Of a stretch of 64,000 nucleotides of DNA, positions 1 to 13,700 are shown one piece after another. The notes below the pieces were generated by a model that did not search any database, was not told the origin of the DNA, and was given only the letters and a program-made list of their open reading frames with translations. The DNA comes from Mansonella perstans (Eukaryota; Nematoda; Chromadorea; Rhabditida; Onchocercidae): the NCBI GenBank assembly GCA_037074765.1, contig JBAMDO010000250.1, forward strand, positions 1-64,000. The letters are read 5' to 3'. How positions within the stretch are numbered: the stretch's first letter is position 1; every line of letters begins with the position of its first letter. Made by a program: the position numbers and the translations under genes.

Positions 1-660
1 TTTCGGCGATAAAAATTGCTGCGTACAATTGATTTCCTATGGAAGCAATAAAGTGTAGCAATGAAATGATTTTGAATGAAATCGGAAATAGTGAAATTTG
101 CTCGCACGCTTTCACTGGGTGGAGATAACGCTTTTTTTTTCTTATTCTCTTCGTTTTTAAAACTAGTTGACTTATGCAATGACATTTGGCATTTTGTCAC
201 ACAGGAGTAGTAGTCGGGTGAGTATTCTATTTTGATAATTATAATGATATTTGCTCGCACGCAATTTGTTCATTTTATTAATAATTATTATTGTAATTAA
301 TATTTTACATCATTATTGTTATAATTATTATTATTGCTGCTGTTATCATTATTAGTTATTATTGACATTATTATTTACTACTATTAATTATTATTGTCAT
401 TATTATTAATTATTATTGTTACTTTTATGTATCAATTGTTGATTATTAGTATTGTTATTATCTATTATAGCTGTAATTCATTTATTTTTCACCGTTAATT
501 ATTATTATTATTATATTGCTATTCTTATATTATTGATATTATTAGCAGCAAAAAACTGTTATTGCTTATGATTTATTTTATTATATCTTTAAAATATTTT
601 TCATTCAAAAGAGAATTTTTGTTTTGTTTCATTTGAAAATTTAATTTTTCTTTTATTATT
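1..660. other. A+T-rich upstream region, no gene seen
   Basis: I find no convincing exon here on either strand. It probably holds the promoter and 5' flank of the adenosine deaminase gene. Positions 280-540 are dominated by imperfect ATT/TTA trinucleotide repeats. A 14-base string (atttgctcgcacgc) occurs at 96-109 and again at 249-262; it is G+C-rich for this context and its role is unknown. Confidence 0.5.
280..540. repeat. Imperfect ATT/TTA trinucleotide low-complexity tract
   Basis: Runs of ATT, TTA and TAT triplets with occasional interruptions cover about 260 bases. It is simple-sequence DNA upstream of the deaminase gene with no coding frame. Confidence 0.7.
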
Positions 661-665
661 TTTAG
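656..665 (+). other. Likely spliced-leader (trans-splice) acceptor for adenosine deaminase
   Basis: A T-rich tract ending in tttttag stops ten bases before the chosen ATG at 676. No upstream exon joins in frame. In nematodes an acceptor this close to a start codon usually receives a spliced leader. This supports the chosen start; it is an inference from consensus only. Confidence 0.5.
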
Positions 666-675
666 CAACAAAAAA

Positions 676-3600
676 ATGATTGGTACAGCAAAGATAGACG
701 ATGAAATTCGTAAACGATTCAATTTTCCCAAAGTATGATGGAATAAAGTTTCCAAGCTCAAATATGTTCTGTTAAATTAAAATGTCGATTAATTTTCCTT
801 TTTTCTTTGCCATGCTTTTTTTATTCACTTCAAATTCTTTTTAACAATTTTTGGTTTCCTTCTGTTTTCAAATTTTAAAATTGACAAGAAATTAAATGGC
901 TACTTTTTTCAGGTGGAATTACATTTACATTTGGACGGCGCTATTCGACATCAAACTTTGCTTGATCTTTCGATGTAACTTTTGATCATTTCCTTTTGCA
1001 TATATTTTAATAGAATTACCGAAGTGTCGTTAAAAAGGGATTGTTAAAAAGTTTTGATAAGTTTGCATGGATCAGTTTTGGCCAATGTTATTTGTCCGGA
1101 TATAAGATAACTTTTGGCCAATCAGTGTATATTTGAAGTTTTTGTACCTTTCTAATTTAAATTACTTAAGTAATTTGTTTCACATTCCAATTAAATAATA
1201 ATATGCAGAAGTAATTAAATTCCACTACTAATCCTGTTAGTTGACAGTTCTTTTTTTTTCTGTCGTTATTTATTATTGATTGAATATTCAGTGGGAAAAA
1301 AAAGAGATTTTCAGACAAAAAAAGATCGATTTAAAAAATGCTAAGACAGTTGATGAAGTACGAGATGTTGTTGTAACTCGTGAACCATCGAATTTGGCGA
1401 AAATGCTGGAACCATTTGATTTATTTCTCCCTCTTTTTGCGTTTGTTATTAACTAGTTTTTGTTTTTTTTATTTTATATTACCCATAATTTATTATTTTG
1501 TTCTCATAGCACAGTAGATCTTTGTGCTTTTCTTCCAATGCAGCAAAAAATTAAAACAGAAAATTAAAACAAAAATTAAAACAGTAAGAAAAAATTTTTT
1601 CTTTCTTTGGTATTTTCAAGATTTAATTACAATTTAATGATTATTGAAGAGGTGATAAGGATGCTATTGAACGAGTTGCATATGAATTGTGCGAAGATGA
1701 AGCGAGAAATGATGTCGTATATTTTGAAGCGCGATATTCACCACATCTATTATGTAATACAGTGAAAAATACAGCTGCAAATTCGAAATATGGAATTTAT
1801 ACCGAAAAAGGACAGGTATTAATTTCATATGAAAATTACGACTAATTGCGACTTAATTTCCTTCACTTTTAATTTCAATATTTTATTTTAGACAGAACTG
1901 GAGATTTAATTTGAAGTCTTTTCATTTGTTAAAAAATAAAAATCTGCAATGGCGAATGATTTGTTTGAGCTTCTAATCAAGCCTATTTAATAGTTCAAGT
2001 CCAGCCAGTGGCACCCAAATGTTGGAAAACACAATGTTATATAGGATTTTTAATCGCTTATTTTCTATTCTCTCTTCTATGAATGCTATTCAAAAGGCGA
2101 AAAAGGATGAGAATGGAATATGGTGTGTAACGGGATTTAGGCGCTATTTAATTGCATCATTAGCAAATAATTCACATAATGATAATATTTGAGATTAAAA
2201 TTCAATTAAAAATTAAAAATTGATCCCTTTTTTAAAAAAAAATCTTTAGCTGGATCCACGAGGTGTTATTGAAGCGGTAAGACGGGGTTTCATTCGTGGT
2301 GAAAAGGAATTCGGTGTTAAAGCACGATCAATTTTATGTTGCATACATGGATTTCATGATTGGAATGATGAAGTACTTGAACTCGGTTCGTTTATCGTTT
2401 TCCTTTGACGAATTATCAATTGAATGTTTTCTGTGTTTTCTTTTTTTTTTTGTTTCGTTTTCAATGATTTCTCTTAATATTGATTAGTTTAGCAGCAAAT
2501 TTATCAAGTGAAGGAGTTGTTGGTATGGATATAGCGGGATGTTCATTGGGAGCTGATGAACAATATCCACCAAGTGTATCGAAACTTTTCCAGGTCATTT
2601 CAAACAATTTTATGCTGCAGCGATTCATTTTTTATTTAATATAATTATGTAATCAATTGATTAATGAGAAAATCAAAATAAATTCTTGAAATTTGAGGTA
2701 AAACAAATGTTGATGAGATGATACGTTTTTTACATAGTTAATCAGATAAATATTAGCACAAATTTGAAAAGCATGGTATTTTGTGATACAGTATGATAGA
2801 AATATTTTTGATTTTTATTTTAGGAAGCGGCTAAACGAGGTATACATCGTACCATTCATGCTGGTGAAAGTGGCGGTCCGAACGAAGTTATCAGTGTGCG
2901 TTAAAAATTTTGTTTTTTGTGAAGTTTGATGTTTAAGGAAGTGGGAATTGCAAATGACAATATATGAAGAAAAATGAAGTGAAATAAGCTTTTTATTTAT
3001 TGAAATTGAAATAGAAAATTAAGAAATGCTATTTTCGTTTGGTTTTTAGGAAGAACTTTTTTAAAAAGTTTCGAAAATTTTTATGAACGTGAAAGTTTTA
3101 TTTTATTGGTGGATTATTTTTTTTCAAATTTTTAAATTAGGCAATCGAAGAAATGCAAGCCGAACGAATTGGTCATGGTTATCGGCTGCTCCGTGATGAA
3201 TTTGCATACAAAAAATATGCAATTGAAAAACGAGTACATTTTGAAGCATGTCTTCGATCATCCGTTATGACCGGTTCCGTACCGCTACTATGGTGTGAGC
3301 ATCCGGTTAAACGGTTTGTACATTTGTAATTTTTGCGCTAGCTGACGATTATTATCTTGACATGCTTTTGCTTTAAAGCAAAAAAACTTCCATATTTTCT
3401 AATTAATTTCAAAAAAAAGTTTTAAATTCTAACAATACAACACATTATCCAAAATAGAAGATAACCAATAAAAAAAAAAAAAAAAAAAACAAGAATAATT
3501 AAAACAAAAACAGAACTCAATATTAAAATAACCCCAAATAACTTTCTAGGAACAGAACGTAAAATAGTAAAAGCAAACAAGAAATACCACTCAGGTACAA

Positions 3601-4507
3601 CATGCGCTCGACTAGCCATATTATCAGACTCGATTCATGGAGTCAATTAACATCAGTAGGTCAATCATAAGGTCAATTAATCTAAATGAAAAAATAAACT
3701 AAGCAAAATCAATGCATACTAAAAAAAACCAAACTTCTTTAATTTAATTAAATCTTGGAAAAAAAATGAATTTTATCGTAATCTCCATGATAACAAAATA
3801 AAGAACTAGATCCGGTAAAACTCAAACTCACCAAACTACATATTTCCACAAATAAGGAATGTAAATCATTAAACTGGTAAAAACTATCATCGCTCAATAT
3901 CTTATTACTAAGGTAAAAATGAAGCATATCCAGAAATTCATTAATATTTGCAGATTTGCAACTGATAATATTAATTTTTCGTTGAGCACCGATGATCCAA
4001 CATGTTTTGACAACAGTTTATTAAGTGAATATCAACTTGCACATCAGGAAGTGGGCTTAACCAAAAAACAACTTTGGCAATGCGTAATTTTCTTTTTAAT
4101 TTCATCAATTTTAATTTGAATGAGAAAAAATAAAAATGCTAAAAAAATATGCGTCCGTGTGCATGTGTGCATGTGTGTATGGAAGAAATTGACAGAAATA
4201 AATAACAGTATTCTAAGTTTGTTTTAATTAAATTATGATTACATGAAAAAGGAAAAAAAGTTCGAACTGCGACATTCATTAAATTCATTTGTATCTACAG
4301 AAAGAGAGCTGTGAATAAAGATTTAAATAAAAATGGAAGTTGATATCATAGTTTCATTCTAATGAGAAAATAATTAATCGATTAACTGATTAACTGATTT
4401 GATTAATATTTTATTTGTTGCAGAGTTTGAATGCAGCTCGATCATGTTTTGCAGAAGAACCATTAAAAAGTGAAATTATTGCAATGATAGAAGGAGCTGA
4501 ACCATAA
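676..4507 (+). CDS. ada: Adenosine deaminase
   Basis: This enzyme deaminates adenosine and deoxyadenosine to inosine and deoxyinosine in purine salvage. In some parasites and vectors it is secreted to destroy host extracellular adenosine, but no signal peptide is seen here. Exons: 676-732, 913-974, 1315-1440, 1650-1815, 2250-2385, 2493-2593, 2824-2895, 3141-3313, 3954-4083, 4424-4507. They total 1107 bases (368 residues; human ADA has 363) and all phases agree. The metal and catalytic residues of the family are visible: HLHLDG in exon 2, RYSPHLL in exon 4, GVKARSILC in exon 5, HAGE in exon 7, GHGY in exon 8 and STDDP in exon 9. The acceptor at 1649 is non-canonical in context (ttgaag) but gives the right frame. 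A poly-A signal-like aataaa lies near 4755. Intron 8 carries a mitochondrial insertion. Family assignment is very secure. Confidence 0.95.
3405..3905 (-). pseudogene. Nuclear mitochondrial insertion: cytochrome b fragment in an ADA intron
   Basis: Read on the minus strand, this intronic segment encodes the C-terminal half of mitochondrial cytochrome b. Near 3830-3790 it reads [16 protein letters not shown], then KDL-like and ALILLSLFF sequence. From 3619 down it reads [20 protein letters not shown], containing the invariant PEWYFLFA box. The reading is interrupted: TAA stops, TGA codons that mean Trp in invertebrate mitochondria, at least one frame change near 3800, and a poly-A run near 3470. 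The minus strand is T-rich, as nematode mitochondrial sense strands are. It lies entirely inside intron 8 (3314-3953) and is antisense to ADA. The exact ends are uncertain by tens of bases. Confidence 0.85.
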
Positions 4508-7500
4508 GAAACAACAAAAATACTTCATTAATTTGAACACAAACTGGAAAAAAAATGCATATTTTGTGATATGATATAAAATGGCCTTTTTTTTTTTACT
4601 TTTTTTCCTTCATCACTTTCTATTATTTGCTATTAGATTTCAAGTCAATTATTTTAAATGTTGAAGTTGAAATAGATATTTTGGGTCAAATAATAATAAA
4701 AATTCTGTTAAAAATGTTGCTATATCGATACATTTCAAGTTTAATTGGCTTTAAAAAATAAAGAATCTAAGGATGGATTACATTTTTTCCCGTGACCGTG
4801 ACCTATAAACGCATTTTCATCCGATAATATGGATATAAAAAATTCAACGCTTGATTTCTTTGTAAATTCTGAAACATATCCTGGATGATATGAAATATTT
4901 CTGTAAGCTATAGAACAGATTTAATTACAAGGAAAATGAACATACGGAATAACATGAAATCCCAATGATTTCTGTAATTGAAAAGTTGTTATGCGAACAA
5001 AAAAATATTTAAGTTGTACTGTCAAAAATTAATGCAAAATCAAAAATTGGGAAAATTAATTAAAAATAATAATTTTCCAAAAAAAAGAAATTGGCCATCA
5101 TAAAAAGAACTCCTACACCAAGTCGAACATAAATATTTCAGTGTTACCTGTTTAAATAACAGTATATCATCATTATAGTAACAATAATATTATCTTTTTT
5201 TATTCTTTGTTAACAAAAATTTAATAAAATCAAAAAACATCTTATACCATTTCTCATCTTATATCAAATTTTACCAACCGATTAACCAATTAATAAGTAT
5301 ACATATCTAACCATTGCGAATGTCAATTTTTCGAATTCCTGATTTTTGTATTTGAAGCAGGAATTAAATTCTATTTGTTTACAGCTGTTATAAAAATTTT
5401 AACAAAAATAATGACTTACTTAAAGCAATTTTTGCGTGCAACATCAATACCGCTCAACAATTGCTACAACAGCAACAACAATAACAACAATAATAGAAGT
5501 CATAACAAAACATATTCTGTCATCACTACTTTTTAAATTGTTTAAAACAATTTTGTAAGCACAAAGTGTTATTTCAATATTGTATGCTTAGCAAATATTA
5601 TCTTGACAATTCTCATTTTCTTTTTCCATTTCACTTTTAAATGATTTGTTTGCTAAAGTCGACGAATTCGATTCCAAAATAGCGTTTCTTTATAATTTGT
5701 CCTTTTTTCTGTTTGTTTATATCATTTAGTTAATAAAAGAACTTTTATTCGGTTTTTCCCAGCCTAAAAAAGTAGAATTAACGAGAAGAAATTAGAAAAC
5801 AGAAAGAAAAGGTAAAAAATTTTTTTAATTAATACATTTCCGCACTGTTATTTTAATTCAAATTTCAAATTTTCTATTTTAACACTTTCTGTCTCTCACC
5901 CTGTTAACGTACATTCATTTTACTTCTAATATACTCTTAGTAAAGTAAACCTCTATTGACTAATCTGAAGGAAAAGTAAACAGACATACTGTAAAAGTGT
6001 TTCAAAAAAAAAACCACGAAAAATCTGTTAATTTCACTTTCAAAAATATTTTCCAATAAGAATAAACTTTTTAATTGTTGAGCTATTAAATAATTATTGA
6101 ATAATTTTAATTGATGAATAATTAAAAACGTTGAATATCGGTTGTTTTGTTGCTGCAAAAATATGACTAATTAACTTGGCTACTTCGTCATCTTGCCATT
6201 TTTGGATACAAATTAAAAACGAATAAGTTTTCCTTTCTATAAAATTTCTCAAAAATAATTTCTTCCATTACAAATTTAAACTAAAATATTCCAGTGGAAA
6301 CAATTAGAATGGAAAAAATTAGAACAAAAATTCATTTATGCAAATTTCACAAATTTACAAAAATTCATTTCACTTTTTTCATTTTTGATATGTTTGATAA
6401 TTTTTCTTCGCACATTACAAAAAAAAAATTCATTAAAAAAGCAAGCCTAATCGATTAAAATTACCACCTTAAAATTGGATTTTATATCTCCGCAAGAAGA
6501 AAAAATTTTATAGAAAATAGAAAAACGGAAGACGGAAGAGAAGTGGAAGTGCGTGAAAACGTGGACAGGTCAGGGAAAAAGAGTGATTATTTTAGCAGAT
6601 TTTTTTATCATAAAGTTATATTTACACTGATGAATCATTATATGCCACAACATATAGCCATCAAAAAAAGTCTTATTCCATTTTAATATAGCTCTTGCCA
6701 TCCTTTTCGAAATTAAAATTTTTTTTTCTTAATCATTGATCAATTAATTATTAAGAAAAATCAAAAAAAGAGAAAAAATTAGTACTTTTTTTTTTTAAAA
6801 TTTAAACTTAAGTCATTGATTGGTTGCAGTTAATAGGATAAATATAAAATAAAGTGAATAAAATTAGCTAACATATCTTCTGGCTTTTTTTTTATAATAA
6901 TACTTTTATTAAATTAATTATTCTTGGTCATTTTTCTCAATCACAGTAATCTTTCCGTTTATAACAAGCTATAAAAATAAAAAAATAGAAATAAAAAATT
7001 AATTTAATAAAATTATCCGTTTAGATTATCCGTTTATTAATTACACTTCATTTTGATATAATTTTGATCAAAGAATACAAGATTAAAAGTTATGATTTGA
7101 TAAAATGATTGTTCTAAAGTCATTTTCGTCAATTAACCGGCAAAAAAAGCAAAAAAAAATCATTTACCATTCTTAAAATAAATAGCATATAACTTTATAA
7201 ATATTTAAATTACTATATTTTAAAATTACTATTTTTGTATCTTTTCTTTTTTTGTGTATTGCTATATTATATTAGTGAGAAATTATAACATTTAAATGAA
7301 TCGGATTGAATTATTGATTTAATTACAATACACGGTCAATGAACATGTAAATTTTGAGTAGCTCTAAAAATGTTTAATTTACCAATCGGTTCATTTTGTA
7401 AAATATGTGCTAGTTATAGCTGTGAGTCTCTGTAATCCTTCGAAATTTACAAAATAGCAGGCACCTGGGTATACACAGACAAATTAATCGCAGACATACA

Positions 7501-10500
7501 AACCACTTCAGTTCCTTTAACAAATAAATTTGTGAAGCGGTAGAAAGAGAAGTAAGCAGGTAGTTCAGCTAAAATCATCATCGATTCATCATACTTCGAT
7601 CGTATACTGCTCATTTATTTGCAATATTAATAAATAAACTTGAATTTCTATTTAAAATATATTGCAAAATTAAAATTAATTATGTACATACTAATAAATT
7701 TTTTCTTTTTTAACTTAAATATGAAAAATAATCTTTTTAAAATTATTTTGAAATAATTTTGAAAATAAAAAGTAATAATTTACGACGATATATTATGTTT
7801 TTGTGCTTTTTTTGTTATTGACAAAATTAACCCTGTAAATTTAATTAACTAAATAGAAAGGCTAATCATGTTATTTGGATGCAGAAGATTATTTTAATGA
7901 ATTTTGAAATGCTAATTTTTTTTGGTTAAATTTTGAAAAAGCATTTTCTTTCTTATTTTCCCTTTTTTCTTTTGTAGCACTGTGCTATAATTCTATAATT
8001 TCTCATTATTTAATATTACTATTATATAATGAATGGATTAGAATATCCTTAAATAATAAATTAAATAATTGAAATATGCAATTTTCCTTCATTTTTTCCC
8101 TTACTTTCTCTCCTTTCTTGCTCATTGAATTTAACTAATTCTTTTCAAAAATTTCAAAAGTTTCGTCAGCAAATTTTTTAAAAACAATTTTTTTTAAAAA
8201 AGTTTTATTTTGGAAACTTGATTTAAGGATAATATTACACCTGTGTAATGCTTAAAATGAAATTTCTCCTATTTAGTTTTAGTATATTTGTCGATATTTC
8301 TGTATTGATAACTGAAATTTCATAATGTTGTGAGCACTTATGTAAATATATTACTCAAGACACATATATATATATATTTATATTTATATACATATATTTG
8401 TCTTAATTCCATTATTACTACAAATTTCATTGATTTGAATTTCAAATTTAAGAATCTTTTTGCCAATCTTCCAACAATCAAACATTATTTCGTTTCAATT
8501 TTCACTTCTTTCATTCTATTCAGTTTTATCATCAACGCTATTTATGTGTAAATTATTCCACAGCGCTAGTTTTTAAAAAAAATAAATCAAATGAAAAAGT
8601 GAGAGGAAGAGAGAGAATGAGAAAGGAGGAAGAATGAAAGAGAAATAAAAAAGAAATGAAAAGCTATTAAACTATGAGTAATAATGATCAGCGAATACGG
8701 ACTGAGCTGTAAAATCTCAATATGAAAAGAATTTTAAAACTTTATAATAGATGAATTTTTTTAGAAAAGTCTAATATAAAAATTATGTACAGTTAAAGAT
8801 ATTTGTTATGAATAGATTTGTAAAATGAGATAATTCATTCAATAAGTCTGATGATAATAACGATGATTGTTATTTGATGACATTTATTAATTAGATCAAG
8901 TTGAAATATTAAATTAAACAAAAAAGAGCTTAATTTTTGTTTGCATTTTTTTTTGCTTTAAATAAATACTTGATTGAATAAAAATCCATTAAGCTAAAAA
9001 AAAAAGTAACGATTACTTCTTCATTCGTCAAATCGATTATAATACTTTCACTGTGGCATTTCAGGAACGTTTTATTTTTCTCTCAAAATTTTGTGAAGAT
9101 CGAATATAATAGAAAGTATAACGATGACGTTTTCTTTTTTGCAATGAACATTAATTGTGAATGCTTTAAATTGTGATTCAGTTTTTGAAGAGAGAAAGTT
9201 TTTCGTTAGCTTACATTTATTTTTACTATAAATGTCCTACATTTTTTTCTTCTCTCATAAAATAATACATTTTACTTTATTCATTATTGTTAATTTATCC
9301 CTGCTTTCTTATAATTTGTAATATAATAAATTAAATTTTAAAAAATAGTAAATTGAGGAATTTTTAAAGTAATTTAAAAAAGTTTTCCCCCATATTTTAT
9401 TCTACCACTTAATATTATCGGATACAGTTAACATTATATGTATAAATATTAAAATACTTAAAAAATGAATAAAGATGAAAGTTTTTGGCCGATTAATTTC
9501 CTTTCTATTTTTTTATTTTTTAAAAATTTTTGTTGGAATTGTTGTGTATTAGCAATTTTGTTTTTAGTTTTTTTTTTTCGAAAAATTTAAAAGTGATTTT
9601 AATTTACAGAAAATAATAAGTTTATTGAGAAGTGAATGAATGGCTAGTCGGGAGAGAGGAAGAAGCAGGAAGGGAAATTCAGCTAACAAAATTAAATGTA
9701 TTTGCCAACAAATCATCGTTATCAGTGATAAAATGTATATTTGTATCCGTCCAGTCGTACATCGAATCATTTTAATATTTTAGCCATTGAACAGTGAAAC
9801 TTATGTTTCTTTCCTTTTTAACATTCTTCCTTTTTTTCCCCTTTTTTTTTCATTCTCTTATTAAGCATTTCATAGTAGTTTTTAATTTTAATAATGGTTG
9901 AAATTTAAATGGTAGTTAGAAAAATTAAAAATGATGTAGCAGAATTTAATTTTCTTTTTTCCTTGCAAAGTAACGATATATGATAAGGTTTTAGCAAAAA
10001 TTTGTCGATCGATTTTTTTTTACTACAAATAAGAAAAAAAAGATTTCAATTTTCTTTGCAAAAAATTTTTTGATTGCTAAAACCACAAAATACCTTCCAT
10101 TTGTTTGCTGATTTTCTTTTCTTAAGTAAACATGTTGCATATATGACTCATCGTTTGATTATATGGGTAATTCTGTTTATATAGTAATTAATTCAGTGAA
10201 CTTACCTTTTACAACAACAACAGCAGAAATGAAAAGAACAATAACAAAGAAAAAAAGAAATGATATTTTTTAGATTAAAATTTATAAAATTTCCTTAATT
10301 CAACCCCAATTTTTCAAATTCAGTTTAATTTCATTTCTGTAAGAGTTAAAAATTGAATCCTTCAGTTACTCTCAAGCTTCTGCTTTCATTCCATCATTTT
10401 TCGTTGTTTTCTTTTTCGTCCCATCATTCTGTATAATTCCATCTTTTCTTTACACTAATGATTTTAAAATTTTATTCATAAAATTTCAAACACTGGAAAT

Positions 10501-10762
10501 TTAAAGCGGAAATGAATATGCATAGAATATTTTATGATTTCGAGAAATTTTACAATTTAATTAATTATCACTGTATGCTGTTTAGTTATATATCAATATA
10601 GCCTGTTCTATTTGTTGATTTTTGCATGTTTGAGAAATATTTAAATACTCTTTAGCAGGTATACAAAAATATTTGCAGGTTTCGGAAGAATTAGGCAACG
10701 ATCTGCTTTACACTCGAAAAGTTGCAAAAAAACAAAAAAAAAGTACTGAAAAGGTTTAAAAA
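4508..10762. other. Long A+T-rich intergenic region
   Basis: About 6.2 kb between ADA and the Mesh-like gene. It has no ORF with a recognisable domain. It holds poly-A and poly-T runs, a TA-rich microsatellite near 8360-8400 and a purine (GA)-rich tract near 8590-8665. A short Asn-rich ORF at 5411 (about 41 codons) and a short minus-strand ORF near 9680-9770 look like chance. The right part presumably contains the promoter of the Mesh-like gene. Confidence 0.5.
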
Positions 10763-13700
10763 ATGTTAAGGATTTTTTCCTTTGCTGCAATTACAACATG
10801 CTTCTTGTTATCTAGCTCTGCTCAACAAATATCTCAGCAAAAGCCGGTACCATCACCAAACCAACAGAATATTAATTCAGGACAAGAAGGTGCAAAAATC
10901 TTCACCGGTCGTGAAAGCAGTTCAGCATTTGGTATGCTAATCTTCAAATATTATCGCAACTAAAAATTTGTCAAAGTTTTAACTAAGAAATTTTTTGCAA
11001 TTTGAACCTTGAAATTGTTTTAACTTAAGCCCAGTGATAAGTAATTCATCATATTCATCATATTTCAGTAAACTTAGTACCATTTGGGCCTGAAGCAGGT
11101 GACCAAAAAGTACATCCAGGAATGCTTACTTCCGGACAAACAATTAATTTGCATATGTTTTTTCCATTCTATGGTGGTTTGTACAACTATTCAGTGGTAC
11201 GTTTTACTTTTTTTTTTGCTTCCAAAAATTCAAAGTTCTAGTTTAAATTTTCCTAGAAAAGTCTTGCAAAATTTTGTATCATCTATTGCAAATGATTTCA
11301 GTGATCATATTTTTTTGATGTAGACTTTGTAGTAAATTTGTTGCACAAACATTATGAAATACTAATTGAAGCTTTCGGTGAATGGATATATTGCATTTGC
11401 AACTGTATTGGATCAAGGTCCAACAATAAACGTCGGTGTCGAATCAACAAACTGGCCACAACAGCAAGATCCGGCAATGATTGCACCATATTTATGCAAA
11501 CAACAGGTTTTTAAATTTACTTAGTGTCTGAAATAACGCATTTAGATTGGTAGAGAGAAATAGGTATTAAGCAAGAAATGTGCTAATTTGATAGTATCAC
11601 AATCATTCTTTCAATCTAAACTTAAGTACTTTTGGCAGTTCCAGTCTGAAAATATTACTTCAGATAGTACAAAATCCAAGCCCAGGGCTGAAAACCGGTG
11701 TTTACTATCGTTTGATGCTACGACAATCATTATTTGGCCGTGGTAGTAGTACTAACATACCATTTGGTGCTACCATGGAACAGTCAACTTTCTTCAGACA
11801 ACCTGCCAGTCAAGTTTGTTTTTCTGTCTAACATTAATGCAAAAAGATTTTTAAAATTGAAGTTTTTTAAAATAGCGTGAAAAATTGCAGGCTTGTCCGA
11901 GTACATCCGATTCGTATGTGCATTGCGACCATAATAGCGATTACTTCCTGGATCAAATGATGCGATGGCTTCAAGGTTCATCAACTCTTATTTTTATACA
12001 GTTGATTAAAATAAATTTTAAATTTTAATAGTTAAAAATATAAGTGAAACTTATAGAAGGAGTTGCTGGTGCAGCAGCATTTCGTGCAGATGCAGCATTG
12101 GTAGTTACCTGGTACAATACAGCATCAGCAATCGTTGGTCGTTCCGATATTGATGCGGGTCAATTATCTACTTATCAAGCAATTTGGTTAACTGATCAGG
12201 TAAGGTTTACCATGAATAATTTAGTAAGGCTAACATGAATAACTCTATTATCAAGTAAGTTTTGAAATTCGATTAAATTATGTTGAGTTAAAGTTACACT
12301 TCGTTTAATGATATGAATGACAAAAGATATCTTTCGGATAATCTTTTGCAAAAATGCTACAATTAATTAATCGATAAAAATACTTGATTGAATTTAATGG
12401 GGAAAATATAAATCAAAAGTTAAATTAACTTGTCCTTTTTTTTTTTAAAAAAATTATAAAGTTTTTAGAGTGTTTTTTTTTTCTAGCCCGGTCGACTGAG
12501 TTATGTTATTCTGAATTATGACAAACTTGGATTTGATGCTGCAGATTTTCGGATGAACTCCAGAAGTGGCCGTTGTCAAGTGAGTTACTTGTTCAAATTT
12601 TTTTCAATTTAAAAAGTTCCCTATTCTTTTAATTTAGGCACTCTTCAATGGTGGCAATCATACCGGTAGTGTACCGGTGGATCCAACATTTATGTACAAA
12701 AATACACCAACAATATTAGCCCAACGTTCTAGTGTGCCTCATATAGTTCGTGGTCGGTATATGTTTCGTGTTGACGATGTTGTTCGACCAGCCGGATGCT
12801 CCAATAAAACTGGTGGCACATGTAGGTTTTAGTGAAATCTTGAAATTTAATACTTCAATTGACTTTAAAATTTTATATTCACACTATTAAGTTTTTGTGA
12901 AAAAAATGAAATAAATTTTTTCTTCACTAATTGCACATTTAATCATCATAATGGATCAAATTGAATTGGAATTTTACGAGCAGTAAAATAAAGTTCATTC
13001 ACGTAATTAAACGGATGTAAGTGTGTTTACGTACGTAATCGCCCGTTATATTTTGTTATTTGAAATAGATGATCACACAAATATATTCCTAAACTAATAA
13101 AAATGGATAATACTTTAGACAAAATACCACCTAATATATTTGTCAAACTTTTGTTTTTTCTTAGAATTAAATTTTGATAAATAAATCTATTTAGCTTTTT
13201 TCAACAATTTCATATTGGCACTTAAAGTTTTCAAAATTTTGAACTATTTAATATGATTCCATATTTAATATGAAGTTTTGTTTTTCTTATCAAATTTTTA
13301 TCACAACTAAAACTCTCCAAAAATTTTAGATCCAATGCTGATATATCCAAATATAGCCAATATGCTTGGTGAGACAAGTGTAGATGTGAACGCTTTATGC
13401 TTGGATCGTAGTCAGACGTACGTTTTGATGATTGAACAACGTCAAACGGCATCATGCACCGTAATTAATTCAGCTATTGCTCGTTGTCATCTTCCGAAAA
13501 TTTATGATTGGGGCACTAAAACAGTTTATTTTCAACCACAGTCCGGTTCCCAACAAGAAGATAAAGCATTTGTTGGATATATCTATTTCGGTTAGTTATT
13601 AATGATGATGATTCAAGAATTGCAAGAATAAAACAATGTGGCATTTAAAATTTCCGTATCATGTCCGGTGTTTCATTTTTATAATAAAGTTTATTTTGTT

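Noticed and set aside
5411..5536. 41-codon Asn-rich ORF (from aac/aat repeats)
   Set aside because: Low-complexity simple repeat with no acceptor before the ATG and no domain; most likely chance.
6520..6690. Open, charged frame in a purine-rich patch
   Set aside because: No start codon, no good flanking splice pair and no family similarity. The composition is explained by a GA-rich tract.
8330..8551. 73-codon Ile/Phe-rich ORF over a TA repeat
   Set aside because: Hydrophobic reading of A+T-rich DNA. It does not resemble any mitochondrial or membrane protein, so it is not a second mitochondrial insertion.
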